Program-made: the position numbers and the translations under genes | Notes under the pieces: generated by a model | The model's input: the letters and a program-made list of their open reading frames with translations, nothing else | Told to the model about the DNA's origin: nothing | Database searches by the model: none | Shown here: positions 1 to 8,774 of the stretch, piece after piece | Position numbering within the stretch: position 1 is the first letter of the stretch | Layout of the letters: the number at the start of each line of letters is the position of its first letter | From: Cytophagales bacterium Alg240-R148 | GTDB taxonomy: Bacteria > Bacteroidota > Bacteroidia > Cytophagales > Cyclobacteriaceae | DNA: 64,000 nucleotides | Direction: 5' to 3' | NCBI GenBank assembly: GCA_900537185.1 | Contig: LS999829.1 | Span: forward strand, 275-64,274

Positions 1-1195
1 ACATCTACTGCCAAACCGCCAGGTGTCGTATTCAAAACTATCGCTTGTGCACCGCCAGTATAGGTAAAAGTATTCGTTGTGACGCCAACCGTGGCAACCG
101 CCTTGTTGATCGTCATGCTGGTACTCAAGCTGCCCGTATAATTGGTCTCGTTAATCGTCGCTTCCACTGCATAGGTGCCGGCATTGGTTGGTACCGCAGC
201 GCTGCCATTGTAGGTAACATCTACTGCCAAACCGCCAGGTGTCGTATTCAAAACTATCGCTTGTGCACCGCCAGTATAGGTAAAAGTATTCGTCGTGACG
301 CCAACCGTGGCAACCGCTTTGTTGATCGTCATGCTGGTACTCAAGCTGCCCGTATAATTGGTCTCGTTGATCGTCGCTTCTACTGCATAGGTGCCGGCAT
401 TGGTTGGTACCGCAGCGCTGCCATTATAAGTAACATCTACTGCCAAACCGCCAGGTGTCGTATTCAAAACTATCGCTTGTGCACCGCCGGTATAGGTAAA
501 AGTATTCGTCGTGACGCCAACCGTGGCAACCGCCTTGTTGATGGTCATGCTGGTACTCAAGCTGCCTGTATAATTGGTCTCGTTAATCGTCGCTTCCACT
601 GCATAGGTGCCGGCATTGGTTGGTACCGCAGCGCTGCCATTGTAGGTGACATCTACTGCCAAACCGCCAGGTGTCGTATTCAAAACTATCGCTTGTGCAC
701 CGCCAGTATAGGTAAAAGTATTCGTCGCGACGCCAACCGTGGCAACCGCTTTGTTGATGGTCATGCTGGTACTCAAGCTGCCTGTATAATTGGTCTCGTT
801 GATTGTCGCTTCTACTGCATAGCTACCGGCATTGGTTGGTACCGCAGCGCTGCCATTGTAGGTGACATCTACTGCCAAACCGCCAGGTGTCGTATTCAAA
901 ACTATCGCTTGTGCACCGCCAGTATAGGTAAAAGTATTCGTCGTGACGCCAACCGTGGCAACCGCTTTGTTGATGGTCATGCTGGTACTCAAGCTGCCCG
1001 TATAATTGGTCTCGTTGATCGTCGCTTCCACTGCATAGGTGCCGGCATTGGTTGGTACCGCAGCACTGCCATTGTAAGTAACATCTACTGCCAAACCGCC
1101 CGGTGTCGTATTCAAAACTATGGCTTGTGCACCGCCGGTATAGGTAAAAGTATTTGTCGTGACGCCAACCGTGGCAACCGCCTTGTTGATCGTCA
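1..1195. repeat. 216-bp tandem repeat array, about 5.5 copies visible
   Basis: The marker ACATCTACTGCC recurs exactly at 1, 217, 433, 649, 865 and 1081, a 216-bp period equal to 72 codons. Units differ by only a few mostly synonymous changes. The array lies in frame inside the minus-strand MBG gene and continues beyond the left edge. Such identity predicts copy-number change by slipped recombination. Confidence 0.95.
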
Positions 1196-1760
1196 ATGTG
1201 CCAGGCGTAAATGAAAAATCATAATTATCATCGCTTCCTCCTGAACCGTTGATGTTATAAACACCAACATTGCTTGCAGGTGTAGCAGTGGTTGCACCTG
1301 TTGGCATCGTATTGATTACTCCTTCATTTTCTGAAAAAGCAAATCCTGTAATATTAAAATCAAAAGCAGGGTTGCCTTCTCCAAACAAGCGTACTTTGTC
1401 TTTTGCCACAAATAACAAGGTCTTTTTGGCTACCTCTATATTAAATACCTGGCTTACTTCATTTAGGTCCGGATCTGTTACTTTCAACGTAATTGCCTGG
1501 GTTCCTGCCTGGTTGGGAATCCCTGTTAACAAACCTGTGCCATTGCCATTGTCTGTTAGACTCAGCCACCCAGGTAAAGAAGCAGCAGTTATACTCAGTG
1601 CTCCTCCATCCACATCGCTTACTTGTATGTTATAAGCATAAGAAGTGCCATATTCTCCTGTCAATACAGGGCTGCTATCAAAAACAGGGTCTGTAAAAGC
1701 CCTTACTTCTGATATTAAAAAAGTGCATAAAACTGTGCAGATAATTTGAAATTGTCTCAT
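1..1760 (-). CDS. Secreted MBG/Ig-like repeat protein (5' part, runs off the window)
   Basis: The minus frame is open from an ATG at 1760 down to base 1, so only about 586 N-terminal residues are visible. The product opens with a signal peptide (MRQFQIICTVLCTFLISEVRA), then a He_PIG/cadherin-like Ig domain (about residues 22-110, with LPGWLSLTDNGNGTGLLTG), then one divergent MBG (YGX-type) domain. After that come near-identical 72-residue MBG units (NKAVATVGVTTNTFTYTGG...). Proteins of this kind are usually large surface adhesins or matrix proteins. No enzymatic motif is seen. The C-terminus, where a type IX sorting domain would lie, is outside the window. The gene is divergent from the glycosyltransferase at 1962 with about 200 bp of A+T-rich DNA between. 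The fold call is firm; the function is inferred. Confidence 0.85.
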   Translation of the reverse strand, partial: MRQFQIICTVLCTFLISEVRAFTDPVFDSSPVLTGEYGTSYAYNIQVSDVDGGALSITAASLPGWLSLTDNGNGTGLLTGIPNQAGTQAITLKVTDPDLNEVSQVFNIEVAKKTLLFVAKDKVRLFGEGNPAFDFNITGFAFSENEGVINTMPTGATTATPASNVGVYNINGSGGSDDNYDFSFTPGTLTINKAVATVGVTTNTFTYTGGAQAIVLNTTPGGLAVDVTYNGSAAVPTNAGTYAVEATINETNYTGSLSTSMTINKAVATVGVTTNTFTYTGGAQAIVLNTTPGGLAVDVTYNGSAAVPTNAGSYAVEATINETNYTGSLSTSMTINKAVATVGVATNTFTYTGGAQAIVLNTTPGGLAVDVTYNGSAAVPTNAGTYAVEATINETNYTGSLSTSMTINKAVATVGVTTNTFTYTGGAQAIVLNTTPGGLAVDVTYNGSAAVPTNAGTYAVEATINETNYTGSLSTSMTINKAVATVGVTTNTFTYTGGAQAIVLNTTPGGLAVDVTYNGSAAVPTNAGTYAVEATINETNYTGSLSTSMTINKAVATVGVTTNTFTYTGGAQAIVLNTTPGGLAVD

Positions 1761-1961
1761 AAAGCCAGCCAATAAAATTTGAAAAATGACCCTTCGGTCA
1801 ATTTCTTTATTCTTTTAATAAAAATCTTACATTAAAAGTAACCATTAAAAACGGCTTTTTTTTATTAAAAAAGCAAATATAGATTATTATTTGAATTATT
1901 TATAGTAAAACATTACATTATTATTTCGTATTATTGCAGGAGTATTAACTTTATTAACTTC

Positions 1962-3146
1962 ATGGCTCTTTCAAAAATTGAAATTGTTTTCTGGCTTTGT
2001 CTTTTTGTAGTATTCTATGCCTACATAGGCTATGGCTTCGTTTTGTTTGTTTTAATCAAAATAAAGCGTGTTTTTAGCAAGCAAAAAAGAGATTTTTATT
2101 CTGTTGCTGAATTACCAGAAGCCACATTAATTGTGGCCTGTTACAACGAAGAAGATATTTTAAAAGAAAAAATACGCAACACTTTAGATCTAAAATATCC
2201 AAAAGGACAACTTAATCTTTTTTTTGTTACAGACGGTTCAACCGACAAATCTTCTGAAATAATTGATTCAGTTGGTAAGATACAGCACTTCCATTCTCCT
2301 GAAAGAAGGGGCAAAGTGGCAGCCGTTAATAGAGTAATGCCTTTTGTTACTACTCCCATAGTAATTTATACAGATGCCAACACCTTTCTTAACGACGATG
2401 CCATCATCAACATCGTCAGGCACTACAAAGACCCGAAGGTTGGTGCGGTTGCAGGAGAAAAAAGAATAAAAAATTTATCCGAAGACCATGCTGCTGGATC
2501 TGGAGAAGGAGCCTATTGGAAATACGAATCTGCTCTAAAACGATGGGATTCTGAATTGCACAGTGTAGTAGGTGCTGCTGGAGAACTTTTTTCCATCCGA
2601 ACGGAGCTGTTTAAAACAGTACCGGAAAATATTTTAATTGAAGATTGTTTTGTCACACTCAACATTGCTAAAGACAATTATGTAGTCCGATACGAGCCAG
2701 AAGCATATGCTGAAGAATCTTCTTCGGCAGACATTAAAGAAGAATACAAAAGAAAAATAAGAATTTCAGCGGGAGGCGTGCAGGTAGTACATTTGTTCCC
2801 TGGCCTTTGGAATATTTTTAAGTATGGCTGGCTTTCTTTCCAGTATGTCTCCCACCGTGCTTTGCGATGGTCGCTTGCCCCTCTATGTTTGTTTTTTGTG
2901 CTGGCCCTCAACTTTATACTGGTAGCCGACAGCGTGTTATATGAAATTTTATTCTACTGTCAGTTGTTGTTTTATACAGCAGGCGCCATTGGATGGATTC
3001 TTCAAAACAGAAACCTAAAAATAAAAGCCTTTTTTATCCCATTTTACTTCCTGTTTATGAATTATTCTGTTTTTATAGGTTTTTTCAGGTATTTAAAAGG
3101 GAAACAAACGGTGGTTTGGGACAAAGCAAAAAGGGCCGCAGCTTAA
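1962..3146 (+). CDS. Membrane-bound family 2 glycosyltransferase
   Basis: 394 aa. One N-terminal TM helix (about 7-32) precedes a GT-A domain with VACYNEE near residue 58, TDGSTD near 90 and a TDAN (DxD-equivalent) near 136. An EDC motif lies near 226 and the basic RKIRI segment near 264 occupies the place of the Q/RxxRW motif of processive GT2 enzymes. Three or more TM helices close the protein (about 305-380). Known GT2 enzymes of this layout move a sugar from a nucleotide donor onto a growing polysaccharide at the cytoplasmic face of the inner membrane. The substrate cannot be read from sequence. It is alone: its end converges on the glycosylasparaginase stop only 11 bp away and there is no polysaccharide cluster nearby. 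Confidence 0.85.
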   Translation: MALSKIEIVFWLCLFVVFYAYIGYGFVLFVLIKIKRVFSKQKRDFYSVAELPEATLIVACYNEEDILKEKIRNTLDLKYPKGQLNLFFVTDGSTDKSSEIIDSVGKIQHFHSPERRGKVAAVNRVMPFVTTPIVIYTDANTFLNDDAIINIVRHYKDPKVGAVAGEKRIKNLSEDHAAGSGEGAYWKYESALKRWDSELHSVVGAAGELFSIRTELFKTVPENILIEDCFVTLNIAKDNYVVRYEPEAYAEESSSADIKEEYKRKIRISAGGVQVVHLFPGLWNIFKYGWLSFQYVSHRALRWSLAPLCLFFVLALNFILVADSVLYEILFYCQLLFYTAGAIGWILQNRNLKIKAFFIPFYFLFMNYSVFIGFFRYLKGKQTVVWDKAKRAAA

Positions 3147-3157
3147 GGCAGCCCTGC

Positions 3158-4135
3158 TTATTTGACCCAGTATTCCGCATCTACCAACTTTTCGTTTTTT
3201 TCATCTTTCCATGCATAGTTGAAGCCTTTCTGAATGCAATAAGAACCGCATTCACCTTTCTTGTTTAGCGCCAAAAAACCAACTTGGTACTTTTTGTAGT
3301 CGTCCAATTTTTCAGCAATTCTTTCCACTGCCTTTTTACATGCTTCGTTTGGAGAAAGACCCTGTCGCATCAATTCAACCACCAAGTGGCTTCCAACCGT
3401 TTTCATCACCAACTCTCCTAAACCAGTAGCCGTTGCAGCACCAACTTCGTTGTCCACATACAATCCTGCTCCAATAATAGGAGAATCTCCAACTCTCCCA
3501 TTCATTTTAAATGCCGCCCCGCTTGTGGTACATGCTCCCGACAAATTTCCGTTTTGGTCCAAGGCCAGCATGCCAATCGTATCGTGGTTTTCTACGTTTA
3601 TTATAGGCTGGTATTTGGATTTTTTGACCCATTCTTGCCAAGCCTTTTTAGCCTTATCTGTCAAAAGGTTCTCGTGTTTGAACCCGTTTTTTAAGGCAAA
3701 ACTCTTAGCCCCTGCTCCAACCAACATCACATGGGGTGTTTTATCCATAACCAAACGGGCTACACTAATTGGGTTTTGGATGCCCTGTAAAAATGCAACT
3801 GAACCGCAGTTTTGGTGTTGGTCCATGATGCAAGCGTCCAAGGTAACATTGCCATCTCTATCCGGAAAACCTCCGAGACCAACAGATGTATTGTTGGGGT
3901 CGGATTCTGGTACCCGAACACCTGCTTCCACTGCATCCACAGCGCTTCCATTGTTTTTTAAAATTTCCCATGCTGCTGCGTTGGCATCAAGCCCGTGGTT
4001 CCATGTAGAAATCACAACAGGTTTATTCACATTATTAGAACGTACCGTGTTGTTCTTGGCCAGAACGGAGGCTACAGGGCTAACCACCAAGGCAAGGCCT
4101 ATTTTTTTTACAAATGATCTTCTATTTTTATTCAT
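3158..4135 (-). CDS. N4-(beta-N-acetylglucosaminyl)-L-asparaginase (glycosylasparaginase), Tat-exported
   Basis: 325 aa Ntn-hydrolase of the asparaginase-2 family. The N-terminus NRRSFVKKIG followed by a hydrophobic stretch is a twin-arginine signal, so a folded periplasmic enzyme is expected. The self-cleavage/catalytic site is HDTIGM (Thr near residue 185). The downstream GRVGDSPIIGAG and ATATGLGE segments are the conserved substrate-binding loops. Family enzymes cut the GlcNAc-Asn bond of N-glycopeptides, or related beta-aspartyl amides. Because the window also has a GH92 mannosidase and an asparaginase, a role in glycoprotein or asparagine scavenging is reasonable, but the genes are not linked in one operon. 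The ATG at 4135 is chosen because it starts the Tat signal. Confidence 0.9.
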   Translation of the reverse strand: MNKNRRSFVKKIGLALVVSPVASVLAKNNTVRSNNVNKPVVISTWNHGLDANAAAWEILKNNGSAVDAVEAGVRVPESDPNNTSVGLGGFPDRDGNVTLDACIMDQHQNCGSVAFLQGIQNPISVARLVMDKTPHVMLVGAGAKSFALKNGFKHENLLTDKAKKAWQEWVKKSKYQPIINVENHDTIGMLALDQNGNLSGACTTSGAAFKMNGRVGDSPIIGAGLYVDNEVGAATATGLGELVMKTVGSHLVVELMRQGLSPNEACKKAVERIAEKLDDYKKYQVGFLALNKKGECGSYCIQKGFNYAWKDEKNEKLVDAEYWVK

Positions 4136-4150
4136 TTCAAGGGTATTTAT

Positions 4151-4158
4151 TAAGTTTG
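4151..4158 (+). promoter_or_regulatory. Possible -7 box for arsM
   Basis: TAAGTTTG matches the Bacteroidota -7 consensus TAnnTTTG, 62 bp before the arsM ATG. The expected upstream TTG is not present at the right distance (TTC at 4131), so only half of the promoter signature is met. Confidence 0.3.
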
Positions 4159-4220
4159 TCCGTTGGTAGACCTTTTACATCTGAATTAAAACCTACTTTA
4201 GAATTTTAAATTAATAAAAA

Positions 4221-5192
4221 ATGTCCAGTTATCTCGAAACCACCAAGAATGTATATAAGAAAGCAGCAGAGACCCCAGATGTTGGACTGTGCTGCACCAC
4301 AACTCCAGTTTGGCAACTGCCGGGTTTATCCATACCCAAAATTATGCTGGAAATGAATTATGGCTGTGGAAGCACGGTACATCCTAGAGATTTAGTTAAT
4401 AACCCAACCATTGCCTATGTGGGTGTTGGTGGAGGTATGGAATTGTTGCAATTCGCTTATTTCAATAGAAACACAAGCGGTGTTATTGGCATAGATGTAG
4501 TAGACGAAATGTTGGAAGCTTCTGCTCAAAACTTTCTTCAAGCGGAAAAGGAAAACTCTTGGTTTAAAAAAGAGTTCGTTGACCTCCGCAAAGGAGATGC
4601 CTTGCACCTACCTCTAGAAGACAGTTCCATTGACGTCGCAGCTCAAAATTGCCTTTTTAATATATTTAAAAAAGAAGATCTAATTCAGGCTTTAAAAGAA
4701 ATGTTTCGGGTTTTAAAACCCCATGGTCGTTTGGTACTTTCCGATCCAATCTGCAACCAAGTAATGCCCGAACACTTGCAAGACAACGACACCCTGCGCG
4801 CATTGTGTTTGAGCGGCGCCCTTCCTTTAAACGAATACATCAAAATGTTAACGGATGTGGGTTTTGGCACCATTGAAATCAGGGCCAGACGCCCCTATAG
4901 AATATTGGACACCAACACCTACAACATCAATGAAAATCTGTTCATTGAAAGCGTAGAAGTATGTGCCATTAAGGACCCAATGCCCGAAGACGGACCTTGT
5001 GTATTCACTGGTAAAACAGCAATATATTTTGGGTCTGAAGAATATTTTGACGATCACAAAGGACATGTACTTATGCCCAACCAACCCTTGTCTGTATGTG
5101 ATAAAACTGCCGGAGATTTAAACGCGCTCCAAAGACCAGATGTATTTATATCGGATTCGACCTTTTTCTACGATGGTGGCGGTTGTTGTTGA
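4221..5192 (+). CDS. arsM: Arsenosugar-type arsenite S-adenosylmethyltransferase
   Basis: 323 aa. Class I SAM methyltransferase with motif I YVGVGGGMEL near residue 65, the acidic DVVDEM strand after it and VLKPHGRLVLSDP in the core. Cysteines expected for As(III) binding are present: LCCTT near 24, NYGCGS near 48, NCLFN near 143, DPICN near 177. The C-terminus ends in GGGCC, typical of the ArsM subgroup linked to arsenosugar synthesis in marine bacteria. It methylates trivalent arsenic in the cytoplasm. The usual partner, a radical-SAM ArsS, is not next door, nor are arsR or arsenite efflux genes. It starts divergently from the glycosylasparaginase. Call rests on the N-terminal block and the Cys pattern. 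Confidence 0.85.
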   Translation: MSSYLETTKNVYKKAAETPDVGLCCTTTPVWQLPGLSIPKIMLEMNYGCGSTVHPRDLVNNPTIAYVGVGGGMELLQFAYFNRNTSGVIGIDVVDEMLEASAQNFLQAEKENSWFKKEFVDLRKGDALHLPLEDSSIDVAAQNCLFNIFKKEDLIQALKEMFRVLKPHGRLVLSDPICNQVMPEHLQDNDTLRALCLSGALPLNEYIKMLTDVGFGTIEIRARRPYRILDTNTYNINENLFIESVEVCAIKDPMPEDGPCVFTGKTAIYFGSEEYFDDHKGHVLMPNQPLSVCDKTAGDLNALQRPDVFISDSTFFYDGGGCC

Positions 5193-5241
5193 TTTGTAAA
5201 AATACGTCTATATTGTGGGGTTAATTAAAATTTCATCTTTT

Positions 5242-6351
5242 ATGAAGCGGTTAATCCCAATTTTTCTTTTGTTTTCTTTTTGTGCTTTTGGCCAAGCAAC
5301 CCAACCTGGTACCGACAAGGGTAAAAGCTTGATTGATGCAGAAAAATACGATGATGCGATCGTATATTTTACCGGCGTGATAAAAAATAATGCTCCCAAC
5401 AAATGGACCTATTATTATCGGGGGTATGCTAAAAATCAAGTCAATGACTTTTACGGTGCCATAGGAGACTACAACCAAGCGCTAGAAGTAGACAGCACTT
5501 TTGCTATGGCTTACAACCAAAGGGGTGCTTCCAAGTACAATTTGGACGATCCAGAAGCCGCTATTACCGATTACACACTAGCCATCCATTACAACGATTC
5601 GCTGGTAGAAGCCTACAACAATAGAGGCTTGGCATTTTATGAAATTTTTGAACTAGAATTGGCCAATTTTGATTTCTCTAAAGCCATTGAACTCAACGAT
5701 AGCGATGCAGACAAATACTTTAATCGTGCGGTAATTAGAGCAGAAATGGAAGAATACGTCGCTGCAATTGATGATTATAACAAATCCATTCAGTTGGACG
5801 GCAAAGACCCAGATGCCTACAACTTTAGGGGCGTAGCCTACTACAACTTGGGTCAATTTGAAATGGCCATAGAAAATTACGACGCCTCCATCGCCATGGA
5901 TTCTCTGGACGCCCTAAAGTTCGACAATAGGGCCTTGGCCAAATCAGCTATGGAAGACTACCAAGGAGCACTCCAAGATTACCAGACCTCTGTTGCAATA
6001 GAACCGGGAGATCCCGACACCTACAACTTAATGGGGGTGGTATACTACAACCTCCAACAAGTGGACCAGGCCATTGAATACTACGGAAAGGCCATCCAAA
6101 TTGATCCTGAAAATCCGGTTTTCTTTGACAACCGAGGCTTGGCTTATTACGACCAAGAAAAATACGAAACTGCTGTTGCAGACTTCACAAGTTCTCTAGC
6201 ACTTTACCCCGAAGATTCGGACACCTACTTGTTAAGAGGACTGTCCATGATCAAAATGGGCAACAAATACGATGGCTGTTTGGACCTGCAAAAAGCCAAA
6301 GAACTCGACCATCCCGACGCTAAAAACGAGATTAAAAACCACTGTAAATAA
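5242..6351 (+). CDS. Exported tetratricopeptide-repeat protein
   Basis: 369 aa from ATG 5242. An upstream in-frame GTG at 5215 would add nine residues ahead of an obvious signal peptide (MKRLIPIFLLFSFCAFGQA), so 5242 is preferred. The mature part is a run of about nine or ten TPRs with the hallmark A..dYn.A...d and YnnRG.a.y spacing, giving a superhelical protein-binding scaffold in the periplasm or at the outer membrane. No enzyme domain follows. Thirty bp separate it from the sugar permease downstream, so co-transcription is possible. Partner unknown. Confidence 0.85.
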   Translation: MKRLIPIFLLFSFCAFGQATQPGTDKGKSLIDAEKYDDAIVYFTGVIKNNAPNKWTYYYRGYAKNQVNDFYGAIGDYNQALEVDSTFAMAYNQRGASKYNLDDPEAAITDYTLAIHYNDSLVEAYNNRGLAFYEIFELELANFDFSKAIELNDSDADKYFNRAVIRAEMEEYVAAIDDYNKSIQLDGKDPDAYNFRGVAYYNLGQFEMAIENYDASIAMDSLDALKFDNRALAKSAMEDYQGALQDYQTSVAIEPGDPDTYNLMGVVYYNLQQVDQAIEYYGKAIQIDPENPVFFDNRGLAYYDQEKYETAVADFTSSLALYPEDSDTYLLRGLSMIKMGNKYDGCLDLQKAKELDHPDAKNEIKNHCK

Positions 6352-6380
6352 ATACAAATCCCCCACTAATTTTATTAACT

Positions 6381-7787
6381 ATGAAAAAACAAAACTATTC
6401 AGGGCCACTGGCCCTACTCACCTCGCTATTTTTTATGTGGGGTTTCATTACTTGCATGAACGACATTCTCATCCCTTATTTAAAAGGGGTTTTTGAATTG
6501 AGCGCAACACAAGCCCTTTTTGTTCAATCTGCTTTTTTTGGCGCCTATTTTATAGGGTCCTTAATTTACTTCTTAATTTCATCCAGTTCTGGCGACCCAA
6601 TAGCGAAAATTGGTTATAAAAATGGCATTATCATTGGACTCTTAATATCGGCATTTGGTTGTTCCTTGTTTTTTGTTGCTGCCAACGTTCAAGTCTATGG
6701 AATATTCTTATCCGCTTTGTTTGTACTAGGCCTTGGATTTACGATGTTACAAATTGCCGCCAACCCCTTTGTTTCTTTACTCGGTTCAGAAGAGTCAGCC
6801 TCGAGCAGACTCAATTTGGCGCAAGGTTTTAACTCTTTAGGAACAACAGTGGCACCCATCATTGGAGGTTTTTTAATCTTCACATATTTTGCCCAAAACA
6901 ATGAAGGAGCGGATGCGGTGGTAATACCCTACCTCTCTTTGGCTGCAATACTATTGGTGTTGGCTGTTTTTATCAAATTAGCAAAACTTCCAAATTTTCA
7001 AAACAATGAAACCATTGAGCCTGGCATTCAAGCGCTTAAATTCCCCAACCTTTCTAGGGGCATGATAAGCATTTTTGCTTATGTTGGTGGAGAAGTAGCC
7101 ATTGGCAGTGTTTTGATTCTGTTTTTATCTCAAAAAAACATTGCAGGCCTCGAAGAAGCAGAAGCTTCCATATATTTGGCATTTTACTGGGGAGGCTTGA
7201 TGATCGGACGTTTTATGGGCGCCATTTCGCTCAGTACGGCAATCAAAGGTGTTTCTAAGTACATCAGCATGTTCTTGGTTTCCTTGGTAGTAGCACTTTT
7301 ACTCATTTTTGTATCTTTATATGATTTAAAAACAGGAACTCAGATAAAAGAATTTGAAGAAGTCGTTCCTTTTTTTATATTCGTGGCAGCAAACTTTGTA
7401 GCTTTCATTTTGGGAAGAGGGTTGGCTGGCCGAACCTTGGCAGTTTTTAGCGCCTGTGTTGTAGTATTAATCTTCATTACCATCTTCACGGAGGGCCAAA
7501 TTGCCATGTGGTCTATAATTGGGGTAGGCATTTTCAACTCCATTATGTGGTCCAACATTTTCACCTTGGCCATTAAAGGTTTAGGCAAATTCACCTCACA
7601 AGGCTCATCGCTTTTAGTGATGATGGTTGCAGGAGGCGGTCTCGTACCGGCACTTCAAGGGCTGGTTATAGACCATGTTAACATGAAAATATCCTTTTTT
7701 ATACCTATGATTTGTTACCTCTACCTCTTTTATTATGGTATCCAGGGGTATAAAACAATTGATGAATTAAAAAAAACAGTAAAATGA
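6381..7787 (+). CDS. FucP/GluP-family sugar:H+ symporter (MFS)
   Basis: 468 aa, twelve predicted TM helices. The first helix GPLALLTSLFFMWGFITCMND and NDILIPYLK are characteristic of the FucP (FHS) subfamily, which imports fucose, glucose/galactose or N-acetylglucosamine with protons. AANPFVSLLG and SRLNLAQGFNSLGT in helices 4-5 also fit. The last codons overlap the start of the ROK kinase (ATGA, 4 bp), so uptake and phosphorylation are translationally coupled. Exact sugar cannot be decided; a hexose or GlcNAc is most likely given the kinase. Confidence 0.9.
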   Translation: MKKQNYSGPLALLTSLFFMWGFITCMNDILIPYLKGVFELSATQALFVQSAFFGAYFIGSLIYFLISSSSGDPIAKIGYKNGIIIGLLISAFGCSLFFVAANVQVYGIFLSALFVLGLGFTMLQIAANPFVSLLGSEESASSRLNLAQGFNSLGTTVAPIIGGFLIFTYFAQNNEGADAVVIPYLSLAAILLVLAVFIKLAKLPNFQNNETIEPGIQALKFPNLSRGMISIFAYVGGEVAIGSVLILFLSQKNIAGLEEAEASIYLAFYWGGLMIGRFMGAISLSTAIKGVSKYISMFLVSLVVALLLIFVSLYDLKTGTQIKEFEEVVPFFIFVAANFVAFILGRGLAGRTLAVFSACVVVLIFITIFTEGQIAMWSIIGVGIFNSIMWSNIFTLAIKGLGKFTSQGSSLLVMMVAGGGLVPALQGLVIDHVNMKISFFIPMICYLYLFYYGIQGYKTIDELKKTVK

Positions 7788-8743
7788 AAGACGTTTCGGT
7801 AGGCATTGACATTGGTGGTACTTTTACAAAAATTGGTATTGTAGACAGACAAGGCAACACTTTGGTGGACGATTCCATCTCCACCCAAATAGAAGGAGGG
7901 TTCCCTGCTTACATCAAGTATTTGTCTGAAAAAGTAAAAGCGATGTTATCTGACTTTGATGTCCAACTAGTTGGCATTGGTGTTGGAGCGCCCAACGGAA
8001 ATTATTACAGCGGCACCATCGAACACGCACCCAACTTAAAGTGGCATGGTGTCATTCATTTTTCTAAAGCCATGCAGGAGTATTTTGATGTCCCCGTAAT
8101 TCTCACCAACGATGCCAATGCTGCAGCCATTGGAGAAATGGTATATGGTGGTGCCAAGGGTATGAAAGACTTTATTGTATTTACTCTAGGAACTGGATTG
8201 GGATCGGGAATAGTTGCCAACGGACAATTAATTTACGGCCATGATGGTTTTGCAGGTGAAATTGGGCATACAATAGTGAACCCCAATGGTCGCGTTTGCG
8301 GCTGTGGGCGCAAGGGATGTTTGGAAACCTACGTATCCGCTACTGGCATTACCAGAACAGTATACAAGTTAATTGCGGATTACATGGTAGACAGTGAATT
8401 GAGAGGGGTTAGTTTCAATGACCTTACCGCCAAGATGATAACCGAAGCAGCAATTAGAAAAGATCCATTGGCCATCAAAGCCTTTGAGTATACTGGAGAA
8501 ATTCTTGGAAGAAAATTAGCAGATACAGTTGCGCATTTCAGCCCAGAGGCAATATTTTTATTTGGTGGTTTGGTAAAAGCTGGAGAATACCTTCTCAAAC
8601 CTACCAAATACCAAATGGATGCCAATATGTTAAGTGTTTACAAAAATAAAGTAAAACTACTTCCTTCGGCACTGACCGATACCAACGCAGCAGTGATGGG
8701 TGCTAGTTCGTTGGTTTGGAAGGAAATTGAAGATAAAAATTAA
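7784..8743 (+). CDS. ROK-family sugar kinase (glucokinase-like)
   Basis: 319 aa. The ATP phosphate-binding loop DIGGTFTKIG lies at residues 9-18. LTNDANAAAIGE near 106 supplies the catalytic Asp. The zinc-binding ROK signature VCGCGRKGCLET is near residue 170 and IGHTIVN just before it provides the zinc-ligand His. ROK kinases phosphorylate glucose, GlcNAc, ManNAc or related hexoses. No N-terminal helix-turn-helix is present, so this is the enzyme type and not the repressor type. It overlaps the upstream FucP-type permease, which delivers free sugar that this kinase would trap. A strong terminator follows at once. Confidence 0.9.
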   Translation: MKDVSVGIDIGGTFTKIGIVDRQGNTLVDDSISTQIEGGFPAYIKYLSEKVKAMLSDFDVQLVGIGVGAPNGNYYSGTIEHAPNLKWHGVIHFSKAMQEYFDVPVILTNDANAAAIGEMVYGGAKGMKDFIVFTLGTGLGSGIVANGQLIYGHDGFAGEIGHTIVNPNGRVCGCGRKGCLETYVSATGITRTVYKLIADYMVDSELRGVSFNDLTAKMITEAAIRKDPLAIKAFEYTGEILGRKLADTVAHFSPEAIFLFGGLVKAGEYLLKPTKYQMDANMLSVYKNKVKLLPSALTDTNAAVMGASSLVWKEIEDKN

Positions 8744-8744
8744 T

Positions 8745-8774
8745 AAAAAGCGGTGTTTCCACACCGCTTTTTTT
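8745..8774. terminator. Bidirectional intrinsic terminator
   Basis: AAAAAGCGGTGT (8745-8756), loop TTCC, ACACCGCTTTTT: a 12-bp perfect stem with A and T tracts on both sides. It serves the ROK kinase from the left and the M20 hydrolase, whose stop lies at 8773-8775, from the right. Confidence 0.9.

Noticed and set aside
1-1195. Regular repeats as a possible CRISPR array
   Set aside because: Period is 216 bp with no variable spacers and the unit is coding.
45-1214. 389-residue plus-strand frame rich in repeats
   Set aside because: It is the opposite strand of the MBG array. The minus frame has a signal peptide, known Ig/MBG domains and continues to the window edge.
3450-4169. 239-residue plus-strand frame
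   Set aside because: Shadow of the glycosylasparaginase, whose motifs are clear on the other strand.
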